A stretch of DNA of 18,086 nt from Paludibacter sp. Lineage in GTDB: Bacteria; Bacteroidota; Bacteroidia; Bacteroidales; Paludibacteraceae. Position numbers and translations under genes: made by a program. Below, piece after piece: positions 5,644 to 13,038 of this stretch (within the stretch, counting starts at the first letter, position 1; every line of letters starts with the position of its first letter). A model generated the notes under the pieces. It worked only from the letters and a program-made list of their open reading frames with translations. It was not told the origin of the DNA and searched no databases. Where the stretch lies: NCBI GenBank assembly GCA_031284665.1, contig JAITXR010000395.1, positions 1 to 18,086 on the forward strand. The letters run 5' to 3'.

Positions 5644-6147
5644 TTACATCCCCTTGGGGGTTTGTTCGGTTGCCGCAAAATCCCAAAGTGTCGCCACTAC
5701 ACTTTTTACGGGTTTGTAAGCCACAGATTCATTTTTAATTTCGGGCTTTATGATATTAAACTTATCGTCGACAGTATCAAAAATATTAAGCAAAACACTG
5801 ATTAAAAGCATAAATTTCAACCCCCCAAAAACTCCTCCAAGCAGTTTATTAAGCCAACCCAACGACACAGCGGAAATAAGTTTATTCACCATTTTGCTCA
5901 AAAAAATTATTATTAGCATCACCGCTACAAAAATAATCACCCACGAAAGCACATTTACCCATAATTTTTCGGATAAGGAAAAAAATCGAATGAGAATTTC
6001 GGAAAGTTGCGGCGCAAAAAATTTTGCAGCAAAAATCGCAAGCACTACGGCTACTATCCCCGCAACTTCTTTTACTAATCCACGAAAAAGCCCCCAAATC
6101 AAACCTATTGCTATGGGAATAAGAATAATAGAATCAAGAATGTTCAT
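5644..6147 (-). CDS. CvpA-family inner-membrane protein
   Basis: A 167-aa membrane protein. The opening LDSIILIPIAIGLIWGLFRG followed by LVKEVAGIVAVVLAIFAAKFF is the conserved start of the CvpA family (originally linked to colicin V production; wider roles in envelope homeostasis). Four hydrophobic segments are visible, at about residues 4-22, 26-44, 65-86 and 101-118, with LNKLLGGVFGGLKFMLLISV as the last conserved block, then a charged tail. Family length is 160-190 aa. The ATG at 6145-6147 is 19 bases from a -7 box. The last codons (EQTPKGM) run up to the heptamer run beside the MITE-like element, so the extreme C-terminus may have been reshaped by repeat DNA. It is divergent from the polyprenyl synthase gene. 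Confidence 0.85.
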   Translation of the reverse strand: MNILDSIILIPIAIGLIWGLFRGLVKEVAGIVAVVLAIFAAKFFAPQLSEILIRFFSLSEKLWVNVLSWVIIFVAVMLIIIFLSKMVNKLISAVSLGWLNKLLGGVFGGLKFMLLISVLLNIFDTVDDKFNIIKPEIKNESVAYKPVKSVVATLWDFAATEQTPKGM

Positions 6148-6166
6148 TTTATTTTGTATTGATACG

Positions 6167-6174
6167 CAAATATA
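6167..6174 (-). promoter_or_regulatory. -7 box (TATATTTG) for cvpA-family gene
   Basis: The minus strand reads TATATTTG, a perfect TAnnTTTG, 19 bases upstream of the ATG at 6147. Confidence 0.55.
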
Positions 6175-6216
6175 ATATTTTTTTTCTCTTGACGAAAAAA
6201 AACAGCAAAATTGTAT

Positions 6217-6224
6217 TATCTTTG
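6217..6224 (+). promoter_or_regulatory. -7 box (TATCTTTG) for polyprenyl synthase; decides the start
   Basis: A perfect TAnnTTTG, ending 22 bases before ATG 6247. TTG at 6189-6191 is a possible but rather distant -33 element. The box lies inside the upstream extension of the reading frame (from 6211), which argues for translation from 6247. Confidence 0.55.
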
Positions 6225-6246
6225 CGACCTACATATATTAAAATTT

Positions 6247-7221
6247 ATGAGTTTATTAATTAAAATAAAAGAAAGTATCTCGTCCGAATTGCAAGAGTTT
6301 AACATGCAATTTGCGACTGCTTTTGACACCGCTAACCCCATACTTTCGTCGATTCATAAATATATTTTAGATGGCGACCGCAAGCAACTTCGCCCAATAG
6401 TTACAATATTGTGTGCTAAATTGTGTGGACATATCAACGGTAACACCTACAAATCGGCAGTGGCATTGGAACTGCTGCATACAGCAAGTATTATTCACGA
6501 CGATGTGGTGGATGATACCAACGAACGACGGGGACATAAATCGGTAAACGCGCGCTGGAGCAATAAAATAGCCGTACTCACCGGCGATTATCTGCTCTCG
6601 AAGGCTCTCGAAGTTGCTATTAATACCGATAATATGAATATCCTGCACGAAATTGCGCATATTGGGATAGAACTGAGCGACGGCGAAATAAAAGAATTGT
6701 CGAATACCGAAAAATCAATGCTGTCGGAAGAAAACTATTACGAAATTATTAGAGAAAAAACAGCAATATTGTTTTCGGAATGTGCCGTTATTGGTGGATA
6801 CTCGATGAATACGGAAGAAACGACAATTCAAATTTTTCGAAAATACGGCGAATATCTCGGTCTGTGTTTCCAAATAAAAGATGATATTTTTGATTATTTT
6901 TCTGATATGGAAATTGGAAAACCTACCGGAAACGACCTGCAAGATGGCAAAATCACTCTTCCGCTAATTTTCGCCCTGCAAAATGCCGACGAAAATGAAC
7001 GTAATCAAATGTTGAAAATAATTAATAACAAAGCATTTACTGCCCAAAATATTGAAAAAATAATGCATTTTGCCCAAAACAGCGGCGGAATACAATATGC
7101 AGAGCAAAAAATGGCTCAATTCGGTCAAAATGCTATTGATGCCCTGTCAATTTTCCCGCAGAGCAATACAAAACAAGCACTTATCGATTGTGTTTTATTT
7201 GCCTGCCAACGCAATAAATAA
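6247..7221 (+). CDS. ispB: All-trans polyprenyl diphosphate synthase (IspA/IspB superfamily)
   Basis: A 324-aa cytoplasmic or membrane-associated prenyltransferase that condenses isopentenyl diphosphate onto an allylic diphosphate, most likely making the side chain of menaquinone. Both Asp-rich motifs are intact: Asp85-Asp86-x-x-Asp89 in IIHDDVVDDTNERRG and Asp212-Asp213-x-x-Asp216 in QIKDDIFDYF. The diphosphate-binding region is LDGDRKQLRP (residues 41-50), a variant of the usual GGKRLRP. LTGDYLLSKA and NDLQDGKITLPLI also match. The bulky residues before the first DDxxD give no firm product length; heptaprenyl or octaprenyl are typical of this phylum. The symbol is therefore approximate. It is followed by dnaE after 55 bases without a separate promoter, so the two may share a transcript. 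Confidence 0.9.
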   Translation: MSLLIKIKESISSELQEFNMQFATAFDTANPILSSIHKYILDGDRKQLRPIVTILCAKLCGHINGNTYKSAVALELLHTASIIHDDVVDDTNERRGHKSVNARWSNKIAVLTGDYLLSKALEVAINTDNMNILHEIAHIGIELSDGEIKELSNTEKSMLSEENYYEIIREKTAILFSECAVIGGYSMNTEETTIQIFRKYGEYLGLCFQIKDDIFDYFSDMEIGKPTGNDLQDGKITLPLIFALQNADENERNQMLKIINNKAFTAQNIEKIMHFAQNSGGIQYAEQKMAQFGQNAIDALSIFPQSNTKQALIDCVLFACQRNK

Positions 7222-7250
7222 TTTTTTTTTCGGTCAAACAAAAATTTAGC

Positions 7251-7278
7251 AAATCAATACCTAAATCAATAAATCAAT
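7251..7278 (+). repeat. AAATCAAT direct repeats overlapping the dnaE start codon
   Basis: AAATCAAT occurs at 7251-7258, 7263-7270 and 7271-7278, the last sharing its AT with the dnaE ATG (7277-7279). No Shine-Dalgarno is present. The repeat could be a by-product of AT-rich drift or a ribosome- or protein-binding site. Confidence 0.4.
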
Positions 7279-10200
7279 GTCATCGTTTGTTCATCTTCAC
7301 GTTCACTCTTATTATTCGATTCTCGACGGAATGTCGCCTGTCAAAAGTTTAGTCGATAAAGCAATTGCCAACTCAATGCCGGCAATAGCCCTTACCGACC
7401 ACGGAAATATGTTTGGCGTCAAAGAACTTTTCAATTATGTAAAAAAGAAAAACGCAAAAACAAAAGAACAAATCGGTGATTTAAAAAAAGAATTAAAGGA
7501 AAATCCTGATTTAAGCGACGATGAAAAATCCAATAAACAAAAGCAAATAAGCGAACTTGAACAAAAACTTTTCAAGCCAATTATCGGCTGCGAATGTTAT
7601 GTGGCAAGGCGCGAAATGACTCTCAAAGAAAAAGATAAAAAAGAAGACCGAGGCGGTTGGCATCTCATTTTGCTGGCAAAAAATCTCACCGGTTATCGCA
7701 ACCTTTGCAAACTCGTTTCGTCATCGTGGATTGACGGATTTTACTACAAACCACGAATTGATAAAAATTTATTGGAACGTTATCACGAAGGTTTGATTGT
7801 ATCGTCGGCTTGTCTGGGTGGCGAAATACCGCAAAAATTACTTGGCGACTCGGCAAAAGATGTGGACGACTCGGAAACTTCGTCAGGTTACGACGACAGT
7901 ATTACCATTTCATCGGCTAATTTGCCGGCTGCGGAAGAAAGTATTATGTGGTTCAAAAAAATTTTTGGAGACGATTTTTACCTCGAAATTCAACGCCACA
8001 AAACCGATAAACCCGGAGGCGATACTCGCGTATATAAATTACAACAAGCCGTTAATCCCGCTATTTTAGAACTCGCTCAACGAACTAATACAAAAGTAAT
8101 TGCCACTAACGACTCCCATTTTGTAGAAGAAGAACACGCCGAAGCGCACGACCGACTGATTTGCCTCAGCACCGGTAAAGATATGGACGACCCCAAACGA
8201 ATGCGCTACACCAAACAGGAATGGCTGAAAACACCAAGCGAAATGGAACGCATTTTTGCCGATGTCCCGCAAGCACTCGAAAACACGCTCGAAATTGCCC
8301 AAAAAGTGGAATTTTACGACATTGACAGTCCGGCGATGATGCCCGTTTTCGAAATTCCAAGCGATTTTGGAACTGAAGAAATCTATCGTCAAAAATATAA
8401 CGAAACAGATTTACGAACAGAATTTGGCGACGAACGATTTGAAAAACTTGGCGGTTATCAAAAAGTTGTCCGCGTAAAACTCGAAGCCGATTACTTGACA
8501 AAATTAGCGTGGGAAGGCGCAGAACAACGATATGGCAAGGATTTGAACGACGAAATTCAGGAACGCATTCAATTTGAACTTGATACGATGAAATCGATGG
8601 GTTTCCCCGGATACTTTCTCATTGTGCAAGATTTTATCAACGCAGCCCGACAAATGAGCATCTCGGTTGGACCGGGGCGCGGCTCGGCAGCAGGCTCGGT
8701 AGTGGCGTATTGCTTGAAAATTACTGATATTGACCCGCTTAAATACGATTTGCTGTTCGAACGATTCCTAAACCCCGACCGTATTTCGATGCCCGATATT
8801 GATATTGACTTCGACTCCGATGGACGCGGGCGCGTATTACAATGGGTAACCGAAAAATACGGAAAAGAGCGCGTTGCTCACATTATTACATACGGCACAA
8901 TGGGCGCAAAATCGTCAATCAAAGATGTGGCGAGAGTGCAAAAATTAGATTTGAAAGAATCGACCCGACTTGCAAACCTTATTCCCGATAAATTTCCCTC
9001 CGAAGATAACGAAGATGCGGTAGATGTTACTATTAAAAACTGCTATTCCCGAATTCCCGAATTTCAAAAAGAGTTTACTTCGTCGGACTCTAATGTAGTT
9101 TCAATTCTTAAATATGCCGAAGTGCTCGAAGGTACGGTACGCCAAACCGGAGTTCACGCTTGCGGAGTAATAATCGGGGCAGATGATTTAACAAATCACG
9201 TTCCAATCAGCACTGCCATCGACAAAGAAACAGGCGAGGAAGTTCTTGTTACGCAATACGAAGGCTCGGTAATTGAAGAAATAGGGTTGATAAAAATGGA
9301 CTTTTTAGCCCTGAAAAATCTCGATGTTATAAAAGAGGCATTAAAAAATATCAAGAAAAACAGAGGTATTGACCTTGATATTGATAAAATTCCAATCGAC
9401 GACCAAAAAACTTATAAACTATACAGCGACGGACGAACAATAGGTACTTTCCAATTTGAAAGTGCCGGAATGCAAAAAAATCTCAAAGACCTGCAACCCA
9501 CACAATTTGAAGATTTAATAGCGATGAATGCGCTATTTCGACCGGGTCCAATGAAATATATTCCCTCGTTCATCAACCGAAAACACGGGAAAGAGCCTAT
9601 TACTTACGACATTCCTATTATGGAAAAACGTCTGAAAGATACTTATGGAATTACCATTTATCAAGAACAGGTCATGCTCCTAAGCCGCGATTTGGCAGGG
9701 TTTACACGTGGTCAGTCCGACGAACTCCGTAAGGCAATGGGGAAAAAATTGAAGGACAAAATGGCGTCCCTCGAAACAAAATTTATCAAAGGCGCAACCG
9801 CAAAAGGATACGATGAAAAAGTATTGCAAAAAATTTGGAACGACTGGACTGATTTTGCAAAATACGCTTTCAACAAATCGCACGCCACCTGCTACTCGTG
9901 GGTTGCCTATCAAACAGCCTACCTAAAAGCAAACTATCCTGCCGAATTTATGGCTGCCAACTTAACCCGCAACCGCGACAGTATTGCTGATGTTTCGAAA
10001 TTTATGGACGAATGTAAAATGCTGGGAATAAATGTTTTATCGCCAGATGTGAATGAGTCGGAACTGAATTTTGCGGTAAACTCTAACGGCGATATCCGCT
10101 TTGGACTTGGCGGCATAAAAGGAGTTGGCGAGGCAGCAGCACTTGCCATTATCGACGAACGCCAAAATAACGGGAAATTCAGCAGTATATTCAATTTTGT

Positions 10201-11152
10201 GGAACGAATAAACCTGTCAGCCTGCAACAAAAAAACGCTCGAAAGTTTAGCATTTGCCGGTGCTTTCGACGAATTTCCAGACCTGCGCCGCGAACAACTT
10301 TTTACTCAAGCCGAAAAAGACGGCAAAACAGAATATGGTTTCGACGAAAGTATTATGCTCTATGGAGCTCGATTTCAACAGGATAAAACGTCAAAAACCA
10401 ATTCGCTTTTTGGAGATATGGAAGAAATCCAAATCCCAAAACCCAAACTCCAAAGCCCTCCCGACTGGACAAATGGCGCAAAACTCAACAAAGAACGCGA
10501 ATATGTGGGAATATACCTATCCTCGCATCCGTTAATAAATAACGAATTTGAATTGCTTGACATCTGCAATTGCAACACTGCGGACATCAAAAATCTCGAA
10601 GAACTAAAAGGTCAATCTATCCGTATGGGCGGGATTATCAGCGACTTAAAAGAGGCTATCGACAAAAACGGTAAGCCATACGCACGTTTTTCGCTCGAAG
10701 ATTTTAACGGTACACACGAATTTATGCTTTTCAGCGACTCGTATTTGAAATTCAAAAATTTCCTGATTAAAGATATGCGAGTTTATATTTTCGGAAAAGT
10801 GCAGTACAGAGGCGACGATTGGAAATTCAAACCAAAAGACGACAAGCCGAAAGAACTTGAATTTAAAATTCTGAAAATTGATACTCTCGATAAATTGCAA
10901 GCCGAATTTCTAAAACAAATTACCTTAACAATTCCTTTGCAAAACATTACTCCGGACTTTATGGTCGAACTTAGCGACCTGATTATCAACAATAAAGGGA
11001 AAATCGCTTTGTTTTTAAATATCGTAAACGAAAACGGCATTCACCTCAAACTATTAGCCCGCAAACACAGCGTAGATGTAAATCCCAAGTTTTACAAAGC
11101 CATAAAACAATTTATTCAACGCAGTGATATTGAGAAGTTTGAGTGCCAATAA
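7277..11152 (+). CDS. dnaE: DNA polymerase III alpha subunit DnaE
   Basis: A 1291-aa replicative polymerase, the catalytic core of the replisome. The PHP domain comes first: HLHVH at 6-10, LTDHGN at 39-44, GCECYV at 104-109, later GGWHLILLAKN, SACLGGE and ATNDSHFVEE. These metal-ligand positions are degenerate in E. coli DnaE but intact here, which predicts an active PHP nuclease. The palm and fingers follow: GPGRGSAAGS, then the catalytic aspartates in PDIDIDFDSDGR (Asp507, 509, 511), TGVHACGVII, RPGPMKYIP, and FAKYAFNKSHATCYSWVAYQ. A helix-hairpin-helix (GLGGIKGVGEAAA) is near 943-955, and the OB fold begins at about 1115 (IRMGGIISDLK). Two insertions stand out: a charged helix at 58-98 within the PHP domain and an acidic Ser-rich loop at about 189-215. 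It is longer than E. coli DnaE (1160 aa) but normal otherwise, with no frameshift. Confidence 0.97.
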   Translation: MSSFVHLHVHSYYSILDGMSPVKSLVDKAIANSMPAIALTDHGNMFGVKELFNYVKKKNAKTKEQIGDLKKELKENPDLSDDEKSNKQKQISELEQKLFKPIIGCECYVARREMTLKEKDKKEDRGGWHLILLAKNLTGYRNLCKLVSSSWIDGFYYKPRIDKNLLERYHEGLIVSSACLGGEIPQKLLGDSAKDVDDSETSSGYDDSITISSANLPAAEESIMWFKKIFGDDFYLEIQRHKTDKPGGDTRVYKLQQAVNPAILELAQRTNTKVIATNDSHFVEEEHAEAHDRLICLSTGKDMDDPKRMRYTKQEWLKTPSEMERIFADVPQALENTLEIAQKVEFYDIDSPAMMPVFEIPSDFGTEEIYRQKYNETDLRTEFGDERFEKLGGYQKVVRVKLEADYLTKLAWEGAEQRYGKDLNDEIQERIQFELDTMKSMGFPGYFLIVQDFINAARQMSISVGPGRGSAAGSVVAYCLKITDIDPLKYDLLFERFLNPDRISMPDIDIDFDSDGRGRVLQWVTEKYGKERVAHIITYGTMGAKSSIKDVARVQKLDLKESTRLANLIPDKFPSEDNEDAVDVTIKNCYSRIPEFQKEFTSSDSNVVSILKYAEVLEGTVRQTGVHACGVIIGADDLTNHVPISTAIDKETGEEVLVTQYEGSVIEEIGLIKMDFLALKNLDVIKEALKNIKKNRGIDLDIDKIPIDDQKTYKLYSDGRTIGTFQFESAGMQKNLKDLQPTQFEDLIAMNALFRPGPMKYIPSFINRKHGKEPITYDIPIMEKRLKDTYGITIYQEQVMLLSRDLAGFTRGQSDELRKAMGKKLKDKMASLETKFIKGATAKGYDEKVLQKIWNDWTDFAKYAFNKSHATCYSWVAYQTAYLKANYPAEFMAANLTRNRDSIADVSKFMDECKMLGINVLSPDVNESELNFAVNSNGDIRFGLGGIKGVGEAAALAIIDERQNNGKFSSIFNFVERINLSACNKKTLESLAFAGAFDEFPDLRREQLFTQAEKDGKTEYGFDESIMLYGARFQQDKTSKTNSLFGDMEEIQIPKPKLQSPPDWTNGAKLNKEREYVGIYLSSHPLINNEFELLDICNCNTADIKNLEELKGQSIRMGGIISDLKEAIDKNGKPYARFSLEDFNGTHEFMLFSDSYLKFKNFLIKDMRVYIFGKVQYRGDDWKFKPKDDKPKELEFKILKIDTLDKLQAEFLKQITLTIPLQNITPDFMVELSDLIINNKGKIALFLNIVNENGIHLKLLARKHSVDVNPKFYKAIKQFIQRSDIEKFECQ

Positions 11153-11275
11153 AAAAATTGTTGATAAAAATTATGCATTATATTTTCATTACAACCGATA
11201 AAAAACTGTTAAATACGCAAATTAGTGAAATTGAAATTATTAATCCGATAATGTTTATCGAATATTTATAAAATT

Positions 11276-11482
11276 ATGTACACCGACACTGTTTTACGCA
11301 CCAAAGGAATACAAGCCCTGATTTTAGGTTTGGGCAAAGTGGAAGCCGAAAGGTTTATCACATTGATTAATCGTGAGCCGTTTGACTATACCGAATGGCA
11401 AAAAAATTTATTCTCGGGCTTATCTATCAAAGAATTAAGTCGTTTGGCTATGAACGATTATAAAAATCCCTCTTTCGCATAA
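11276..11482 (+). CDS. Small conserved-looking protein, possibly an orphan antitoxin
   Basis: A 68-aa frame. It begins MYTDTVLRTKGIQALILGLG, then has KVEAERFITLINREPFDYTE, WQKNLFSGLSIKELSRLAMN. The pattern (T..LR..GI.ALI..LG.V.A.RFI..I....DYT..) resembles short proteins of about 70 aa that I recall as common in cyanobacteria and other bacteria, often annotated as hypothetical and sometimes beside a PIN-domain or RelE toxin. No toxin gene follows here: 11483-11698 has no open frame on this strand. The gene may be an orphan antitoxin or a small regulator. The assignment is weak; the coding call rests on the amphipathic, well-composed protein and its position with a separate start 123 bases after dnaE. 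I see no TAnnTTTG box upstream. Confidence 0.6.
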   Translation: MYTDTVLRTKGIQALILGLGKVEAERFITLINREPFDYTEWQKNLFSGLSIKELSRLAMNDYKNPSFA

Positions 11483-11490
11483 GCCTGTCT

Positions 11491-11507
11491 ATTTGCAATC
11501 GGCAAAT
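11491..11507. repeat. Small hairpin after the 68-aa gene
   Basis: ATTTGC, loop AATCG, GCAAAT, nine bases after the stop codon. It has no T-run, so a terminator role is doubtful. Confidence 0.3.
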
Positions 11508-11551
11508 GTGCAAAAGGGGTAGTGCTGGGAAAAACTACTAATTTGTAAACT

Positions 11552-11572
11552 TGATACTCAATACTTGATATT
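11552..11572. repeat. Short reversed copy of the AGTATCA heptamer repeat
   Basis: TGATACT, CAATACT, TGATATT: three 7-nt units that are the reverse complement of the AGTATCA / AGTATTG / AATATCA type seen at 3505-3602. It lies in the non-coding gap between the 68-aa gene and the secreted-protein gene. Confidence 0.6.
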
Positions 11573-11632
11573 TTTTCCCATATCGCTTAACTGATTAATA
11601 GATAAAGCATTAAGCATTCATTAAATTAATAA

Positions 11633-11673
11633 AAGGCAGTATTTTTCAAATTTTTATTGAAAAATGCTGCCTT
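11633..11673 (-). terminator. Strong intrinsic terminator-like hairpin for the secreted-protein gene
   Basis: A 17-base stem with one T-G wobble (AAGGCAGTATTTTTCAA and TTGAAAAATGCTGCCTT) around a 7-nt loop ATTTTTA. On the minus strand the stem is followed by TTTTATTAATTT, and it lies 25 bases past the stop codon of the gene at 11699-12286. On the plus strand the trailing run is A, so it serves the minus strand. Confidence 0.7.
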
Positions 11674-11698
11674 AAAAAAACATATTAGGATTTCCCGT

Positions 11699-12286
11699 TT
11701 AGAAATTTCGGCGAATACTTACGCCAAAAACACTTCTATCGAAAAATTCACAAAACGCACCAACATACATATTTTTGATAACGGCAAATTCATACGAACA
11801 ACCCAAAACAACATAATCATCAATAGATGACTGATAATGTAAAGAATAAAATTCATTCGTTTTGTCGATTGTGTTTTTGACAAACACCGAACGTGCAAGT
11901 CCAAATTTGCAACCTGCTTTTACCGAATGGCGAGAGTTAGATTTGAAAATGCGAATAATATCAAACGTTGGATGCAGCGACAATGCCAAATAATTTTCGT
12001 CAGTTTTATGATACGGCAACTTGACGGACTCCGCACTTCCAACACTCACAAATAAATCATTAAAATTACTTTCGGGAAATGACGAAAAATAGTCGAGCGA
12101 AAAACCCAAATTTATCCATTTATAAGTTACGCCATACTCTCCTTGAAAAGCAATGCCATAAGTCTTTTCGTAAAGTGTACTTGCTGTCCCAATCTTGAAT
12201 TGCGCATATCTGTTCCAATCCTGAGCCGAAAGGGTACAAATAACGGATAATACAAAGAAAACGGATGTAATAATAATTTTTTTCAT
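11699..12286 (-). CDS. Secreted beta-barrel-like (outer-membrane) protein
   Basis: A 195-aa protein with a clear signal peptide: MKKIIITSVFFVLSVICTLS ending at AQ (cleavage predicted near residue 21). The mature part alternates polar and aromatic residues in strand-length runs, for example YGIAFQGEYGVTYKWINLGF, then SLDYFSSF, YLALSLHPTFDII, HSVKAGCKFGLARSVF, YVVLGCSYEFAVI, and NMYVGAFCEFF, and it ends in phenylalanine (RRNF). This is the look of a small 8-stranded outer-membrane barrel. I cannot name the family or cargo. It has its own -7 box 28 bases upstream and a strong terminator downstream, so it is a single-gene unit. Homology to Bacteroidota porin-family or OmpW-like proteins would be the first thing to test. 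Confidence 0.75.
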   Translation of the reverse strand: MKKIIITSVFFVLSVICTLSAQDWNRYAQFKIGTASTLYEKTYGIAFQGEYGVTYKWINLGFSLDYFSSFPESNFNDLFVSVGSAESVKLPYHKTDENYLALSLHPTFDIIRIFKSNSRHSVKAGCKFGLARSVFVKNTIDKTNEFYSLHYQSSIDDYVVLGCSYEFAVIKNMYVGAFCEFFDRSVFGVSIRRNF

Positions 12287-12314
12287 AACTATACTATTTT
12301 ATTTAATTTGTTGG

Positions 12315-12322
12315 CAAAAATA
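12315..12322 (-). promoter_or_regulatory. -7 box (TATTTTTG) for the secreted-protein gene
   Basis: The minus strand reads TATTTTTG, 28 bases upstream of the ATG at 12286. The surrounding GGCAAAAATA is identical to that before the aldo/keto reductase. Confidence 0.55.
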
Positions 12323-12560
12323 AATAGATATTTTAAAATTTTCAAAGAAAATGAAAGAAAATTTTATAAAAAATATTAAAAGCAAGATTTTATCTGATAA
12401 CTTTACAAACAAAAAATAATAAAAGAAGTATGTAATAATTTGCGCTATATCCAAGTATATTTATAGAGTTGATTAAACTTTCACAGCGGTTAAAACCTTG
12501 TTAGAGTTATTCATAAAACTTAATATAAATAAAATTGTTGATAAATATTCCCGTTTTTTC

Positions 12561-12591
12561 TTGAATTATTGAATTTGCTTTCTTTACTTTG
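12561..12591 (+). promoter_or_regulatory. Weak candidate trxA promoter (TTG, 20 bases, TTACTTTG)
   Basis: TTG at 12561-12563 and TTACTTTG at 12584-12591, one mismatch from TAnnTTTG, with 20 bases between. It would leave a 5' leader of about 125 bases before the trxA ATG. Confidence 0.25.
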
Positions 12592-12691
12592 TATTATATT
12601 AAAACTTGCAATATAATAACAAAGCAAAACCTTATTTTCACCTAATTCAAAAAAACTAAACAACCTAAGTAGTAATAAGTTACAGACATTC

Positions 12692-12704
12692 GTAACCTTG
12701 TTAC
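12692..12704 (+). promoter_or_regulatory. Hairpin in the trxA leader
   Basis: GTAAC, CTT, GTTAC: a perfect 5-bp stem ending 19 bases before the start codon. A further GTTAC-like word occurs just upstream (AAGTTACAG). It could be an operator or an RNA structure. Confidence 0.3.
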
Positions 12705-12723
12705 CTTATTAAAACATAAAAAT

Positions 12724-13038
12724 ATGGCTTTACATTTTACTGATGAATCCATCACGGATTACATTAATGGCGACAAACTTGTAGTAATAGATTTTTGGGC
12801 AGAATGGTGCGGTCCGTGCCGTATGATTGGTCCTATTGTCGAAGAACTTGCCGATGAATACGAAGGCAAAGCAATTATCGGGAAACTAAATGTGGACGAA
12901 AACGACGGCATTGTTTCCACGTATGGAATCCGCAATATTCCTACTATCCTGTTTATCAAAGGCGGAAACGTGGTCGAAAAACAAGTAGGTGCTGTTTCAA
13001 AACCTGTTTTGAAAGCCAAAATCGATTCTTTGCTTTAA
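12724..13038 (+). CDS. trxA: Thioredoxin
   Basis: A 104-aa cytoplasmic disulfide reductase that passes electrons from thioredoxin reductase to ribonucleotide reductase, peroxiredoxins and other targets. The active site is intact: VVIDFWAEWCGPCRMIGPIV with Cys29 and Cys32, and the cis-proline is Pro73 in GIRNIPTILF. NVDEND and the C-terminal GAVSKPVLKAKIDSLL fit classical thioredoxin, whose usual length is 104-110 aa. There is no signal peptide. The stop codon ends at 13038, directly adjacent to the stop codon of the convergent trmN6 at 13039-13041, so there is no room for a terminator between the genes. Confidence 0.97.
   Translation: MALHFTDESITDYINGDKLVVIDFWAEWCGPCRMIGPIVEELADEYEGKAIIGKLNVDENDGIVSTYGIRNIPTILFIKGGNVVEKQVGAVSKPVLKAKIDSLL

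Larger units (their letters stand above)
12287..12723. other. 437-base AT-rich intergenic region between secreted-protein gene and trxA
   Basis: No open frame worth calling. It holds the minus-strand promoter at 12315-12322, a weak plus-strand promoter candidate and a hairpin close to trxA (listed separately). The 10-mer AACCTTGTTA occurs twice, at 12494-12503 and 12694-12703. TTGTTGATAA at 12535-12544 repeats a word found in the rex operator candidate. Confidence 0.5.

Noticed and set aside
5650..5659. CCCCTTGGGG palindrome as a terminator
   Set aside because: It has no loop or T-run and encodes the last residues of the CvpA-family protein.
5525..5805. Three overlapping plus-strand frames of 63-65 aa
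   Set aside because: They run through the hairpin element, the CACCGTG repeats and antisense to cvpA, in three frames at once, with no domain features.
5750..6175. Plus-strand 141-aa frame
   Set aside because: Antisense shadow of the cvpA-family gene, whose membrane segments and promoter are convincing.
11158..11167. TTGTTGATAA as a second Rex site (also at 12535-12544)
   Set aside because: The left half matches the rex-region site, but the right half-sites are poor, and a further copy lies in dnaE coding sequence (10983-10992, reverse).
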